Shown here: positions 17,026 through 25,662 of the stretch, in pieces
Position numbering within the stretch: the stretch's first letter is position 1
Layout: every line of letters starts with the position of its first letter
DNA from: SIG78 sp036677805
Lineage (GTDB): Bacteria; Verrucomicrobiota; Lentisphaeria; Victivallales; Victivallaceae
NCBI GenBank assembly: GCA_036677805.1
Contig: JAVBVS010000009.1
Coordinates: 186,001 to 250,000 of the forward strand
Reading direction: 5' to 3'
DNA length: 64,000 nt
Notes under the pieces: generated by a model
Database searches by the model: none
Told to the model about the DNA's origin: nothing
What the model saw: the letters and a program-made list of their open reading frames with translations, nothing else
Position numbers and translations under genes: made by a program

Positions 17026-17805
17026 TCACGGATTGCAGCTTTCGGCGGCGACGGTCACGAGTTCATCGGAAGAGAGCGCTCGATTGAAAACAAAGAGGTC
17101 GTCAATGATACCCTCAAATGGATAAGCAAAGTTGTAATAATAACCGCCGATGGTATAATCCCCCGCGGTATTGGCCGGGATAAGCTCAGCGGCGTCACCG
17201 GTGTATTCCTGACCATGAAACGAATCGATTTTTGCTCCCCGGATATGAAGGGAAAGTTTCTGTATCTCGCCATTGATGTAAAGCATGATACGTTGTCCAT
17301 CATTGACGACGGCATAATGCTGCATCGCATTCATTGCGGCGCTGAATTTGGGCGTTTGCAGAATATGCGGAACTCCATGCTGGTCCGTCCAGCGGAAATC
17401 GAACATCTGATAGAAAATGCGCACCGAAATTCCACCGTCATTGTTTCCGAATACCCACAAATTCTTGTAACCTTGTGACGGGTTGGCCCAGAAGGCGATG
17501 GTGAATGGCGGCTTGAGCGCCTTCAGCACGGAATTCTCCGGAATCACAAAGCGCATGGGCGCATCGGCACGGAATTTTACGGCATTGCCATGCTGTCCGG
17601 GAACAAATTCGGATTGGGATTCGGGTTGGGCGACTATGATTCTGGCGTCATGCCGCCCCGCCGCAGTATCGGCAACGAGTGTGGAGCCGGAATTTTCATC
17701 CAATCGATAGTGGATGATCGGGCCGGGCGATATTTCCGTCGCCCGGATGCCGATTCCGACTGCAATAAAGCTTATGGTCAGATTGAAAATTTTTCGCGAC
17801 AGCAT
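17026..17805 (-). CDS. Secreted LamG-like (concanavalin fold) protein
   Basis: A 259-residue protein made of a signal peptide (MLSRKIFNLTISFIAVGIGI) and one LamG/laminin-G-like lectin domain: IIHYRLDENSGSTLVADTAAG at the start, FTIAFWANPSQG in the middle, IMLYINGEIQKL, and the end strand FEGIIDDLFVFNRALSSDEL. Such domains bind glycans. It lies 23 nt upstream of the CBM9 glycosidase-like gene and pairs with it as 20708-21424 pairs with 21447-24302. ATG 17805 has AAGGCG seven to ten bases upstream. Confidence 0.72.
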   Translation of the reverse strand: MLSRKIFNLTISFIAVGIGIRATEISPGPIIHYRLDENSGSTLVADTAAGRHDARIIVAQPESQSEFVPGQHGNAVKFRADAPMRFVIPENSVLKALKPPFTIAFWANPSQGYKNLWVFGNNDGGISVRIFYQMFDFRWTDQHGVPHILQTPKFSAAMNAMQHYAVVNDGQRIMLYINGEIQKLSLHIRGAKIDSFHGQEYTGDAAELIPANTAGDYTIGGYYYNFAYPFEGIIDDLFVFNRALSSDELVTVAAESCNP

Positions 17806-17823
17806 GAAATGGCGCCTTCTTGT

Positions 17824-18600
17824 TCAGAAGCTCATCATCCAGCCCTTGGTGTTCGGGCCGGACAGAATCTTGGTGCATTCCGGCCACGAGCCGGTGGCGG
17901 CGGATTTGGAGTAATTCTTGTACTCGATGTAGTTCAACCCTTCCACATGCCCGTCGATGAAGCAGAAATTGGCCAATGCGCCGGGCATTTCCAAATTGGG
18001 GTCGCCGCCATGCCGGAAAGACGGGCGGCGTGTTGCGGCCTGTGCCGAGAGCCCGTTGGAGCCGATGCTGGGCTGGCTGCGGTGCCGGTTGTCGCTGAAG
18101 AGCGCCACCGCTCCCGGATTGTTGATTCCGGCATGGCTTTTGATCCCCCAGCCGGTGCCTTCATAACCGGAGTCGGGCGTACTGGTGCAATAGGGATTGA
18201 TCCCGTACTGCGGATATTGGTAGGTTCCGGTGAAGGCGTTGTCCACGCCTGCGGTGGGGGAGGGAACCGCGGTGGCGGTAAAACCGGCCGATTCGCTGGG
18301 ACACTGGTAGAGTGTGCCGGAAGCGTTGGCGTAATAGAAAGGCACGCTGAAGTAATCGTTCATGCGCGTGACCCAGACCGAGGTTACTCCCGGCATTTTG
18401 TAGACCGGCAGATAATCGACGTTGTCGACGCTGTACATGGCCGCGGCGGTGCCGTACTGCTTCAGGTTGCTGACGCATTGGGATTGTTTGGCGCGTTCCC
18501 GCGCCGCCGACAGCGCCGGCAGCAGCATGGCCGCGAGGATCGCGATGATGGCGATCACAACGAGAAGTTCAATGAGCGTAAAGGCAGGACTCTTTTTCAT
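17824..18600 (-). CDS. Type II secretion/type IV pilin-like pseudopilin with H-x-DG tail
   Basis: The leader MKKSPA is followed by FTLIELLVVIAIIAILAAML and PALSAARERAKQSQCVSNL, the prepilin domain with Glu5. The residue before the mature Phe is Ala, not Gly. The C-terminal region reads RHGGDPNLE then ANFCFIDGHVEGL, the H-x9-DG motif of Lentisphaerota/Planctomycetes pseudopilins. ATG 18600 has AAGGAG eight bases upstream; in-frame codons to 18678 would only extend the leader. It sits inside the glycan operon, 18 nt before the LamG gene, so its role is likely tied to the secreted glycan proteins, not to motility. Confidence 0.82.
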   Translation of the reverse strand: MKKSPAFTLIELLVVIAIIAILAAMLLPALSAARERAKQSQCVSNLKQYGTAAAMYSVDNVDYLPVYKMPGVTSVWVTRMNDYFSVPFYYANASGTLYQCPSESAGFTATAVPSPTAGVDNAFTGTYQYPQYGINPYCTSTPDSGYEGTGWGIKSHAGINNPGAVALFSDNRHRSQPSIGSNGLSAQAATRRPSFRHGGDPNLEMPGALANFCFIDGHVEGLNYIEYKNYSKSAATGSWPECTKILSGPNTKGWMMSF

Positions 18601-18622
18601 GATGACAACTCCTTTTTCGGTT

Positions 18623-20689
18623 TTATGATTGCGGTTGCCGGCAATGGACCCGTACTGCGGAAAGACCGCGCGGCGCAACCGGAAGCGTAAAACTCCGGGC
18701 GTCGGGACGGGCCGCCTCCCGCAAGGGAAAACTGCTCAATATTTCCAATTTTTCAATGGGCTGCGAGATTCGGACCGTGCGTGTGATGCGTCCCCATTCG
18801 GTGCGATTTTCCAAGGCTACATCGAGTATCCGGTCACTGATCCGGCGGGTGATCAAAGTACAGCCGCCGCCGGAAACTTCGGCATACGCGAGACCCCGGC
18901 GGGCAAGATCGGCGCGGGCGGCTGCGGCGATTCCGGCCGCCGCCAGCGGCCAGAGTTCCGGCGCCACCGCCAGCCGGGCGCGATCGTGCGAAAAGTACAA
19001 ATCGCCCAAAGTTTCCCGGTAGGGCGTTTCCGGCGTCGGCAACTCGGTGATTTGGCCTCCGTTGCCGCCCTTGACGATGACAACCGCCATGCGCCGGTCG
19101 GTTATGACTTCCCCGGCGGCGAAGAAGCGTTCGAGCGCTTCGGCGCGGCCGGAGAAAATCACCGGACCGGGATGGCAGCGCAACAGTTGATCCAATACCT
19201 TCGGCGCGGTCAGATGTGCTGACGGAAGATAAATCGCTCCCGGACAGCATTCGGCGTTTTCGATCCGGCAGACCGTCTGCAGCTGAACTCCATTGCGGAG
19301 CAGCGCCGCGAATTGCTTCTGTCCCGGCAGAAATCCGTCGCGGATAAAGTCGTCCACGCCGCGGTCGATCTGGGCATCATCCCAGAGCACCGTAACCTCT
19401 CCGGCTTCCATCGGATTGCCGTCGAAACTCGCCTGCCAGCGTTCGCGGATGAATTTCCATTCATGTTCGGCGATGCCGTCGGCCAGACAGGCGAGCAACC
19501 CGTCGGCGCTCCGGCGCAATCCTTCACGGTCGCGATAATACAGATTGGCCAGTTTGTAAAGCTCGCGTTCGTAACCCGGCGTGGCCTGACGGAGATTGTC
19601 CCACAGCTCGACCACGTCCTTGATCCCGTGCAGAAACACGAGCTTGAGTTCCGGCGCGGCCGCCTTGATTTCGGCAAGGCTGGCGGCGTAATCATCGTGA
19701 TACCACTTCTCCTCCGGACGGGTCTGGGTCATGCCCAGCGCGACGGCTTCGACCACCATCGCGTCGATGCCGAGCTTCGCCATTTTGCGGTAATCGATGC
19801 CGTAATCGTAGAGCGCGTCGAACGTCCCCTTGGTCCAGGCGGAATTGATCGCATTCTTCAATCCGGCGCGATGCAGCGCATCGGTCATTTTGCGCCAGAA
19901 CTGACACCAGCGGTCGACATGGAATGTGATCCACTCTTGCCGGCGATGGGCCCATATCCAGCTGCCCCGTTCCTGCAGCTGCGCCAACCCGGTTTTCGGC
20001 TCCGGCAATCCGGCCTTGCGGGCTGCCGTTCGTTCTTCCTGAGTGACGATGGCGGGGCAGGGGCGGGCGAGACACTCGGGCCGCGTCCAGTCGCGTCCGG
20101 CCAGAAATTGCTTCATCATGCTGTCGGAAAAATCAGTGCCCATGATGTTGCCGCTCGAAAGCGGACCCCAGCCGTCCGGACCATGCCAACCCGAGAAACC
20201 GTAATCCCGGCAGATTTTCACCAGTTTCGGAATGTAAATATCTTCGAACAGGGTACCGTCGTCGAGTTGCGCCAGCGGATTGAGGTTCAAGCCGCGATGG
20301 TCGAAACTCCACGCCTGCCGCGCCTCCTGATGGTCCGAAAGCCACTCGTGGTGAAATTCATCCAGAAAATAGTTGGTGAATTGTGAAAAATAGACTGCCA
20401 CTCCGGCCCGGGTCAGGTGGCCAATCAGCGAACGGAGCTGAACATTAGTCCACTCCTGACGGTTGCGCACCTCGTTGCCGGGATGGGCGTGGCGGCTGCA
20501 AACTTCGGGAGGCAGGATGTATTCGCAATCCATGCCCTGGTGTTGCAGCGCGAAATCCGGGCTGGAGACCAGCAGACACAACACTTCGGGCGCAAAGCCC
20601 AGCGTAGCGAGATATTCGGCCGCGCCGCCGTCGGTTTGCGTGTTGTCGAAGGCGATGAGTTCGGTCCAGGCCCAACGTTCAAACTTCAT
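18623..20689 (-). CDS. Glycosidase-like protein of unknown family, no signal peptide
   Basis: A 688-residue protein I cannot assign to a family. It starts MKFERWAWTELIAFDNTQTDGGAAEYLA without a signal peptide, so it is probably cytoplasmic unlike its neighbours. The first half has features of a TIM-barrel glycosidase acting on sugars: YFSQFTNYFLDEFHHEW, GFSGWHGPDGWGPLSSG and IDAMVVEAVALG, with several buried acidic residues. The region about 430-520 looks like a Rossmann or amidotransferase-like domain, and the end is beta-rich (ISDRILDVALENRTEWGRI). ATG 20689 has CGGAGT about ten bases upstream. It lies mid-operon, 18-22 nt from both neighbours. Confidence 0.6.
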   Translation of the reverse strand: MKFERWAWTELIAFDNTQTDGGAAEYLATLGFAPEVLCLLVSSPDFALQHQGMDCEYILPPEVCSRHAHPGNEVRNRQEWTNVQLRSLIGHLTRAGVAVYFSQFTNYFLDEFHHEWLSDHQEARQAWSFDHRGLNLNPLAQLDDGTLFEDIYIPKLVKICRDYGFSGWHGPDGWGPLSSGNIMGTDFSDSMMKQFLAGRDWTRPECLARPCPAIVTQEERTAARKAGLPEPKTGLAQLQERGSWIWAHRRQEWITFHVDRWCQFWRKMTDALHRAGLKNAINSAWTKGTFDALYDYGIDYRKMAKLGIDAMVVEAVALGMTQTRPEEKWYHDDYAASLAEIKAAAPELKLVFLHGIKDVVELWDNLRQATPGYERELYKLANLYYRDREGLRRSADGLLACLADGIAEHEWKFIRERWQASFDGNPMEAGEVTVLWDDAQIDRGVDDFIRDGFLPGQKQFAALLRNGVQLQTVCRIENAECCPGAIYLPSAHLTAPKVLDQLLRCHPGPVIFSGRAEALERFFAAGEVITDRRMAVVIVKGGNGGQITELPTPETPYRETLGDLYFSHDRARLAVAPELWPLAAAGIAAAARADLARRGLAYAEVSGGGCTLITRRISDRILDVALENRTEWGRITRTVRISQPIEKLEILSSFPLREAARPDARSFTLPVAPRGLSAVRVHCRQPQS

Positions 20690-20707
20690 GACTCGGATAC
20701 TCCGTGT

Positions 20708-21424
20708 TTATTCACTCTGCGCCGCGGTCATGATCTCCGCGTCGGATAAGGCTTTGCTGTAAAGTTTGACCTCGCTGACGATCCCCGGGAAAGGACTGTA
20801 GCCGAACTGGCTGCCAATGCTCAACGCCGACATTCCGGCGGTCATGGGGACGGAATTCTCCGCGGTACTGGTGCCGGCGAGTTCGCCGTCGATATAAACT
20901 TTGAGCGTTTTATCGCCGTCATGGGTGGCGGCGACGTGCATCCAGACTTCGCCATTGATCGGATTTTTGCCGAAGGTGCTGTTGGCGTAGGACATCTTTT
21001 TGTCGCCGTCGCCGATGGAGAGCAGCAGCCGCTGGTAGTGCACGATAAGGCGGAAGCCTTTGCCGAAGGAACCGCGGGTATTAGACGCGATTTCATAGAT
21101 GCCGTCGCGCTGAAATGTCTTGTCGAAGCGGATCCAGCACATCACGGTCATGCCTTTGGTCAGATCGGCGGTCACCTTGTCGATGAGCACGAAGGGGGCT
21201 TTGCCATTGACGCCGCTGAACGCAAGCGCCTTGCCGCCGTTGCGGCCGGCCACCCAGCTGGTGTCAGCCGGCGCCTGGATGACGCCGTTGAGCTGGTTGG
21301 GCCCCACATCTTTGATCGCGGTGCCTTCGCCTTCATTGATCGGCCAGTTGCCGACGAGACCTTCTTCGGCGGCCATGACGCCGCCGGCGAGCAAAGCGAG
21401 AGCAAGAGTCAGAAAATGTTTCAT
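20708..21424 (-). CDS. Secreted LamG-like (concanavalin fold) protein
   Basis: A signal peptide (MKHFLTLALALLAGGVMAA) is followed by one LamG domain: EEGLVGNWPINEGEGTAIKDV, ALAFSGVNGKAP, MTVMCWIRFDK, LKVYIDGELAG and FPGIVSEVKLYSKALSDAE. ATG 21424 is preceded by AAAGGA at eight bases; upstream in-frame codons overlap the preceding gene. It is 22 nt downstream of the larger CBM9 glycosidase-like gene and is the GC-rich counterpart of the LamG protein at 17026-17805. Confidence 0.75.
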   Translation of the reverse strand: MKHFLTLALALLAGGVMAAEEGLVGNWPINEGEGTAIKDVGPNQLNGVIQAPADTSWVAGRNGGKALAFSGVNGKAPFVLIDKVTADLTKGMTVMCWIRFDKTFQRDGIYEIASNTRGSFGKGFRLIVHYQRLLLSIGDGDKKMSYANSTFGKNPINGEVWMHVAATHDGDKTLKVYIDGELAGTSTAENSVPMTAGMSALSIGSQFGYSPFPGIVSEVKLYSKALSDAEIMTAAQSE

Positions 21425-21446
21425 GATCGGTATCCTTTCCTGCTGA

Positions 21447-24302
21447 TTATTTTTCATATACTTCGATTTCGGAAATCCGGGCATGGGGACCGCGGGTTCC
21501 GGTGACGAATATTCGAACCTTGTCGGTCGCGACCGGGCTGAACGTGTGCGCCTGAATATTGCCGGAGGCGTCTTTCGCTTCCGCCACGCCGGTCCACGCA
21601 TTGTTCTTCCAGATCTGGACCTGATAGTCTTTGAGCGTGTTTTCGACCGGATAGACGATGATCCGTCCGACGGTGACCGGTTTCTTGAAATCGAGCTCAA
21701 TCCAGTCCGGCGCTTCGTTCGGAGTTTTGTCGCTCCATACCACCTGCCGATCGTTATAGCGTTTGAAATTTTCCGGTTCGATCATACCGTCGGCGACATG
21801 CCAGAGGCAGTTGTCGGGGCGGACGTTGAAAGCCATGTTGCTGGAGGCCGAAACCTTGACCGTTTCGCCTTCATGGCGCTGATAGGCGAGGTTGCCGGGC
21901 TTTTTCCGGGCGGCGTGAACGCGTTCGATTTCGGCTTCGATGTCATCGCAGCCGCGCAGATCGGGCGCACTCATATCGGTGGTATAGACATGGACGTCGA
22001 AATTGTTGAACCGGTCGCGCAGGACGCCGTTTTTCGCTTCCACCGTGCGGTTTTCGGCCATGACCTTGAGCTTGCGATTGCCGAGCTCGGGCAACGTGAT
22101 TGCGAGTTCGCGATTGTCGGCGTTGCCGGCATTGGCGACGAAGAGCCAGAGTTCGCCGTCGTGCTGCTTGACCAGGATGCGGAAATCGGGCAGCGAGAGC
22201 TCCGGCTTGAGGTCGCTGGCGGGCTCGAGCAGCGCCGGGCCGTAGGCTTCGAGTTCCTTCACATGTTCGACCAGCCCGATGCCGATTTCCGGATCGTGAT
22301 CGTTGAGTGTATTGTAAAGGATGACGCCTTTGCCGCCGGCGATCAGGCTCAGCAGATGCTGGTTGCGCAGTTCGAGATAGCGCGGAATCCGGGTATCGAC
22401 CGCGGCGTAATTGCTGTAGTCGAAGCCCTGCGCGAGCCAGGTCAACGCCTGCTTGCGGGAACGCTGCGCGAAGAAGTCATTGAACGCGTCGATGTAATTC
22501 AGCGCTTTGCCGAAATCATTGAATCTGGCTTTACGGTCCGGCCGCGGATAGGGATGGAGGCCGTTGATGTCGCCGGCGTCGGCGTAATCGATGATGCCGT
22601 GGATGGTGTCATTGGACAGAATCAAAGGATGATAGGGGTCGGCGTCATCGATGATCTGGTAGAGCGCGGTCAACGCTTCGACGGTATCGCCGAAAACTTC
22701 CGGTTCGTCGCAGAAGTAGTAGGCGAGAAGGTTGGGTTTGTTCATTTCGGAAGCGACCAGCTTGCGGACTTCGGCTTCTTCCGCGGCCGAAATCGAACTC
22801 TGCTTCTTGAGCTTGTCCATGGTGGCATTGTGGGTGAAGACCGGACTCAACACTTTGGCGCCGCGATAACTGTTCCAGTCGAGAAACGCATTGACTCCGG
22901 GAATGAAATCGTCCTGACTGGTCCACTGGCCGATCATGAAGAAGGGCTTGCCGTCGACCATGATGGTCCGGTCCTTGTTCAACCAGACTTCATCCTTGAA
23001 GTACGGCAGTTTGCGCAAAGGATGCGTGGCCTCGGCGACCGTGGCGCCGTCCGGCGCGGTGAGCTTGGCGAAAATCACCAACTTGCCTTCCGGCAGCGCG
23101 GCCGTCGGGAATGCGAACTCGCCATTGGCGGCGGGGCAGGACTGTTCCGCGACGACCTTGCCGTCGGGAGTGCGGATGCCGACAGTGAGTTTTTTGCCGG
23201 TCAATTCGGCTTCGGGCAGTGCGAACTCAAGTTTGCCGCGCACCTGATCGAGCTTCATGGTGGCGAAAATCGCATTCTTGTACCAGGGCTCGGTCAATTC
23301 GATGGCAACCGGGTTGAATTGGACTGTGACAGGATATTCCTTGCGCTTGAGCACCTGTTTGGTGGCGAAATCGCTGATCAGGATTTCACAGCGATATTGC
23401 CCCGGAGTCTGGAACTTGAAGCCGTCGAATTTCAGCGTTTCATTGCTGCCGGGGACGAATTCGCCGGAAACCGATTTGCTCTGCGCCGCGCCGTCCGGTG
23501 CGAAAAATCGCATGGCCACTTTGGCTTTGAGCGGCTTTGTGCCGGTGTTGGCGACCGACACGGTTCCGGTCAGGCCGATGGCGCCGTTGTCCTGGAAAGT
23601 GACGACATCGGGCACTCCCAGCCGCCAGGCATAGCGGCTGAAATCGACGTCGAATCCCTTCCAGTCGGGAAATTTGCCGGAAACATGATAAGCTCCGTCC
23701 GTGGCGATGGCGCTGTCCTCCTGCGCGCCGTCGGCCGACAATCCGCGCGCGCCGCGGGTGACGTTGACGGTCCAGTCCCTGCCGGGATTGGCGGGGAAAT
23801 CCAGCGCGGCATAGGGGATTTTAAATTCGCAACTCCAGAAGCCGTCGCCGGTGGCGGCGGCGCATTGCCACAAAGCATCCCACTTGGGATTGCCGACGAA
23901 TCCGCCCTGATCGCGAACGGCGTCGAATTGCGCCGCATTGGGATTGGTCATGAAATGATAGTAGACGTTGCGGGTGGCGCCGGGGTCGAGCATGAGTTCG
24001 ACGCATTCTCCGGCATAGAGATTTTTATCGTTGGTGATGATCTTGCTGCCGGCGGGCATGGTCGCGCGAACGCCGACATAGACGGCGTTGTTGTCGTAGA
24101 GAAAGCGCGCCTCGGTCGGCACTGCGGCCGGGCTCCCGCCTTTGTTGGCGTAGAAGGTTTTGACCGCCGGAGCATTCTGCCAGGCGGCGTCATCGAGTTT
24201 GCCGTCGATCACGGGCGCTTTCTCCGCGCGCACCGCGGGAATTTCGGACGCTCCCGCCAGCATTCCGGCAAAAAGCAATAGCCATAAAAAACTCAATCGC
24301 AT
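21447..24302 (-). CDS. Secreted CBM9-domain glycoside hydrolase-like protein with C-terminal F5/8-type domain
   Basis: Domains in order: signal peptide (MRLSFLWLLLFAGMLAGA); CBM9/DOMON-like domain with VIDGKLDDAAWQNAP and YAGECVELMLDPG; Ig-like linkers; a TIM-barrel-like region around residues 470-740 containing LLAYYFCDEPEVFGDT and ILSNDTIHGIIDYADAGDINGLHPYPRP; and a C-terminal discoidin (F5/8 type C)-like domain from about 830 (VSASSNMAFNVRPDNCLW ... PDWIELDFKKPVTVGRI). It is the larger paralogue of 14483-17002. ATG 24302 has AGGG about nine bases upstream; a GTG at 24311 overlaps that site. It is the first structural gene after the regulator at 24333-25409, 30 nt away. Confidence 0.75.
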   Translation of the reverse strand: MRLSFLWLLLFAGMLAGASEIPAVRAEKAPVIDGKLDDAAWQNAPAVKTFYANKGGSPAAVPTEARFLYDNNAVYVGVRATMPAGSKIITNDKNLYAGECVELMLDPGATRNVYYHFMTNPNAAQFDAVRDQGGFVGNPKWDALWQCAAATGDGFWSCEFKIPYAALDFPANPGRDWTVNVTRGARGLSADGAQEDSAIATDGAYHVSGKFPDWKGFDVDFSRYAWRLGVPDVVTFQDNGAIGLTGTVSVANTGTKPLKAKVAMRFFAPDGAAQSKSVSGEFVPGSNETLKFDGFKFQTPGQYRCEILISDFATKQVLKRKEYPVTVQFNPVAIELTEPWYKNAIFATMKLDQVRGKLEFALPEAELTGKKLTVGIRTPDGKVVAEQSCPAANGEFAFPTAALPEGKLVIFAKLTAPDGATVAEATHPLRKLPYFKDEVWLNKDRTIMVDGKPFFMIGQWTSQDDFIPGVNAFLDWNSYRGAKVLSPVFTHNATMDKLKKQSSISAAEEAEVRKLVASEMNKPNLLAYYFCDEPEVFGDTVEALTALYQIIDDADPYHPLILSNDTIHGIIDYADAGDINGLHPYPRPDRKARFNDFGKALNYIDAFNDFFAQRSRKQALTWLAQGFDYSNYAAVDTRIPRYLELRNQHLLSLIAGGKGVILYNTLNDHDPEIGIGLVEHVKELEAYGPALLEPASDLKPELSLPDFRILVKQHDGELWLFVANAGNADNRELAITLPELGNRKLKVMAENRTVEAKNGVLRDRFNNFDVHVYTTDMSAPDLRGCDDIEAEIERVHAARKKPGNLAYQRHEGETVKVSASSNMAFNVRPDNCLWHVADGMIEPENFKRYNDRQVVWSDKTPNEAPDWIELDFKKPVTVGRIIVYPVENTLKDYQVQIWKNNAWTGVAEAKDASGNIQAHTFSPVATDKVRIFVTGTRGPHARISEIEVYEK

Positions 24303-24332
24303 CGTTAACACCCTTTCTGTTGACGGTTGGAC

Positions 24333-25409
24333 TTATACCGATTTGCGGTCGTAGACCTGGTAATTGATTTTGCGTACTTGAGGCGTGGCCGGATTTTGCG
24401 CCAGTATTTCCACTGCGGCCATACCCGATCCGTCGGGCGAGGCGTCGATCACGGTGATCGGAAGATCGCCGGTTTCCAGACGCGGGTGCTCGTCCAGCGA
24501 AATCAGCGAAACATCGCCGGGAATAGTGCGCCCCAGCCGCTGCAGCACGGTGGCGGCGGCCTCCGCCGGAGTCGAGTGCCAGGCGATGGCCGCGTCACAG
24601 TCGGGCACTTCGGAAAAACGGGTTTCAAGGATTTCACAGAGCTGATTGTAATTTTCGGGACAGAACAATTCGAGCTCCGGATAATGGATAATCCGGTGCT
24701 CCTGCAAAGCCGCCCGGAAGGATTGGATGCCCATGGTCGCGCAATGTACACAACGATGAAGCAGCATGATCTTGCGGCGCCCGGCCGCCTTCAGTCGCCG
24801 GACCGCTTCAAGCATTGCCTCGCGATGGGGCAGCTCCAACCGGTGCCATTGCAAAAGGATCGGATATTCCGGAATAATGTGCAGGTCCCAGGAGTTGCTG
24901 AAATAAACCACCCGGCAATGCCGTTCGACCAGAAAACCGAAGAGATGGTGATACCAGTGTCCGCTAACGATCACCGCCGCATGGTCCGGAATGCGTTTGA
25001 CGCTGTTCCAGTCGATGTCCTCCGGGCGGTTGCTGAAAGTGGCGTAGATGCTGCGGATGACGATGCCGAGTTTCTTGCCGGCTTCGATGACGCTGGTCAG
25101 AAGCATATCCTCCGGCCGCCAGAGCGGAGAGGGGGCGGGAGTAAGCATGTAGATCGTATCGATTTCCCGGCAGGCGGTGAAAGTGCCTTTGCCCTGAATG
25201 CGGACGATTTCACCGCGCGTGACCAGCACATCCAGCGCCCGGGTCACGGTCATCGAAGCCACGCCGAACCGCTCTTTGAGTTCGGCGGTGCTGGGCAGTC
25301 GTGAGCCCGACGGCAGCACGGCGAACTCCGCGCTCAACCCGGCGACCAGCCGGTCGTGCAGTCTGCTGCGGGATTCTCCGCTAGCGGTGGTCGGTGATGT
25401 TTTTCCCAT
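24333..25409 (-). CDS. GntR-type regulator with LacI-like ligand-binding domain
   Basis: Residues about 15-85 form a GntR winged helix: LHDRLVAGLSAEFAVLPSGSRLPSTAEL, then RFGVASMTVTRALDVLVTRGEIVRIQGKGTF. The remaining 270 residues look like a LacI/periplasmic-binding-type sensor domain (AGRRKIMLLHRC, CDAAIAWHSTPAEAAATVL, DVSLISLDEHPRLETGDLP), as in the AraR-like hybrid regulators frequent in this phylum. It probably senses a sugar and controls the operon it heads (25409 down to 14483). ATG 25409 has GGGAG eight bases upstream and a strong promoter with repeated operator-like motifs before it, so autoregulation is likely. Confidence 0.85.
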   Translation of the reverse strand: MGKTSPTTASGESRSRLHDRLVAGLSAEFAVLPSGSRLPSTAELKERFGVASMTVTRALDVLVTRGEIVRIQGKGTFTACREIDTIYMLTPAPSPLWRPEDMLLTSVIEAGKKLGIVIRSIYATFSNRPEDIDWNSVKRIPDHAAVIVSGHWYHHLFGFLVERHCRVVYFSNSWDLHIIPEYPILLQWHRLELPHREAMLEAVRRLKAAGRRKIMLLHRCVHCATMGIQSFRAALQEHRIIHYPELELFCPENYNQLCEILETRFSEVPDCDAAIAWHSTPAEAAATVLQRLGRTIPGDVSLISLDEHPRLETGDLPITVIDASPDGSGMAAVEILAQNPATPQVRKINYQVYDRKSV

Positions 25410-25419
25410 ATTATTGCTC

Positions 25420-25482
25420 CCTGGTATAATTATAATATAAAAAACCTGGTGAATCAAGGGAAATGCGTTTGATCAAGGGAAA
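25420..25482. repeat. Two pairs of direct repeats at the glycan operon promoter
   Basis: ATCAAGGGAAA occurs at 25453-25463 and at 25472-25482, 19 bp apart; the second is within TTGATCAA, a palindrome. CCTGGT occurs at 25420-25425 and 25445-25450, 25 bp apart, flanking the -10 box. Their placement on and around the promoter fits operator sites, probably for the adjacent GntR-type regulator. Confidence 0.6.
25429..25457 (-). promoter_or_regulatory. Sigma-70 promoter of the regulator/glycan operon
   Basis: On the minus strand TTGATT (25457-25452), a 17-bp spacer and a perfect TATAAT (25434-25429). The -35 box is part of one of two direct repeats (next entry). The start codon is about 20 nt from the -10. 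Confidence 0.75.
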
Positions 25483-25554
25483 ATTACTGCACAAAAAGTA
25501 GATGAGTCGCGGTTTTCGGCATAATTGCCGGATTGCCGGTAGATAAGTAAAAAA

Positions 25555-25596
25555 TTGCGGCCGGAAACTATAGTTTCCGGCCGCAAAGCATTTTTT
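25555..25596. terminator. Bidirectional terminator, perfect 32-bp palindrome
   Basis: TTGCGGCCGGAAACTA (25555-25570) and its exact reverse complement (25571-25586) form a 16-bp-arm palindrome. TTTTTT follows on the + strand (25591-25596) and AATTTTTTAC on the - strand. It terminates the minus-strand operon ending at 25663; the next promoter to the left starts at 25457. Confidence 0.85.
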
Positions 25597-25662
25597 CAGG
25601 GGGTAGGTGACTAAATTGCAGCTCGATCCGATGTCCGGCGCGCGCCCGGCTGTGTTTTTCGT

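Noticed and set aside
21483..24281. Open frame of 932 codons on the plus strand opposite the CBM9 glycosidase-like gene
   Set aside because: Antisense shadow of a gene with signal peptide, clear domains and Shine-Dalgarno; no independent start signal or motif.
24303..25304. Open frame of 325 codons opposite the GntR-type regulator
   Set aside because: Antisense shadow; the regulator has a clean HTH, promoter and Shine-Dalgarno.
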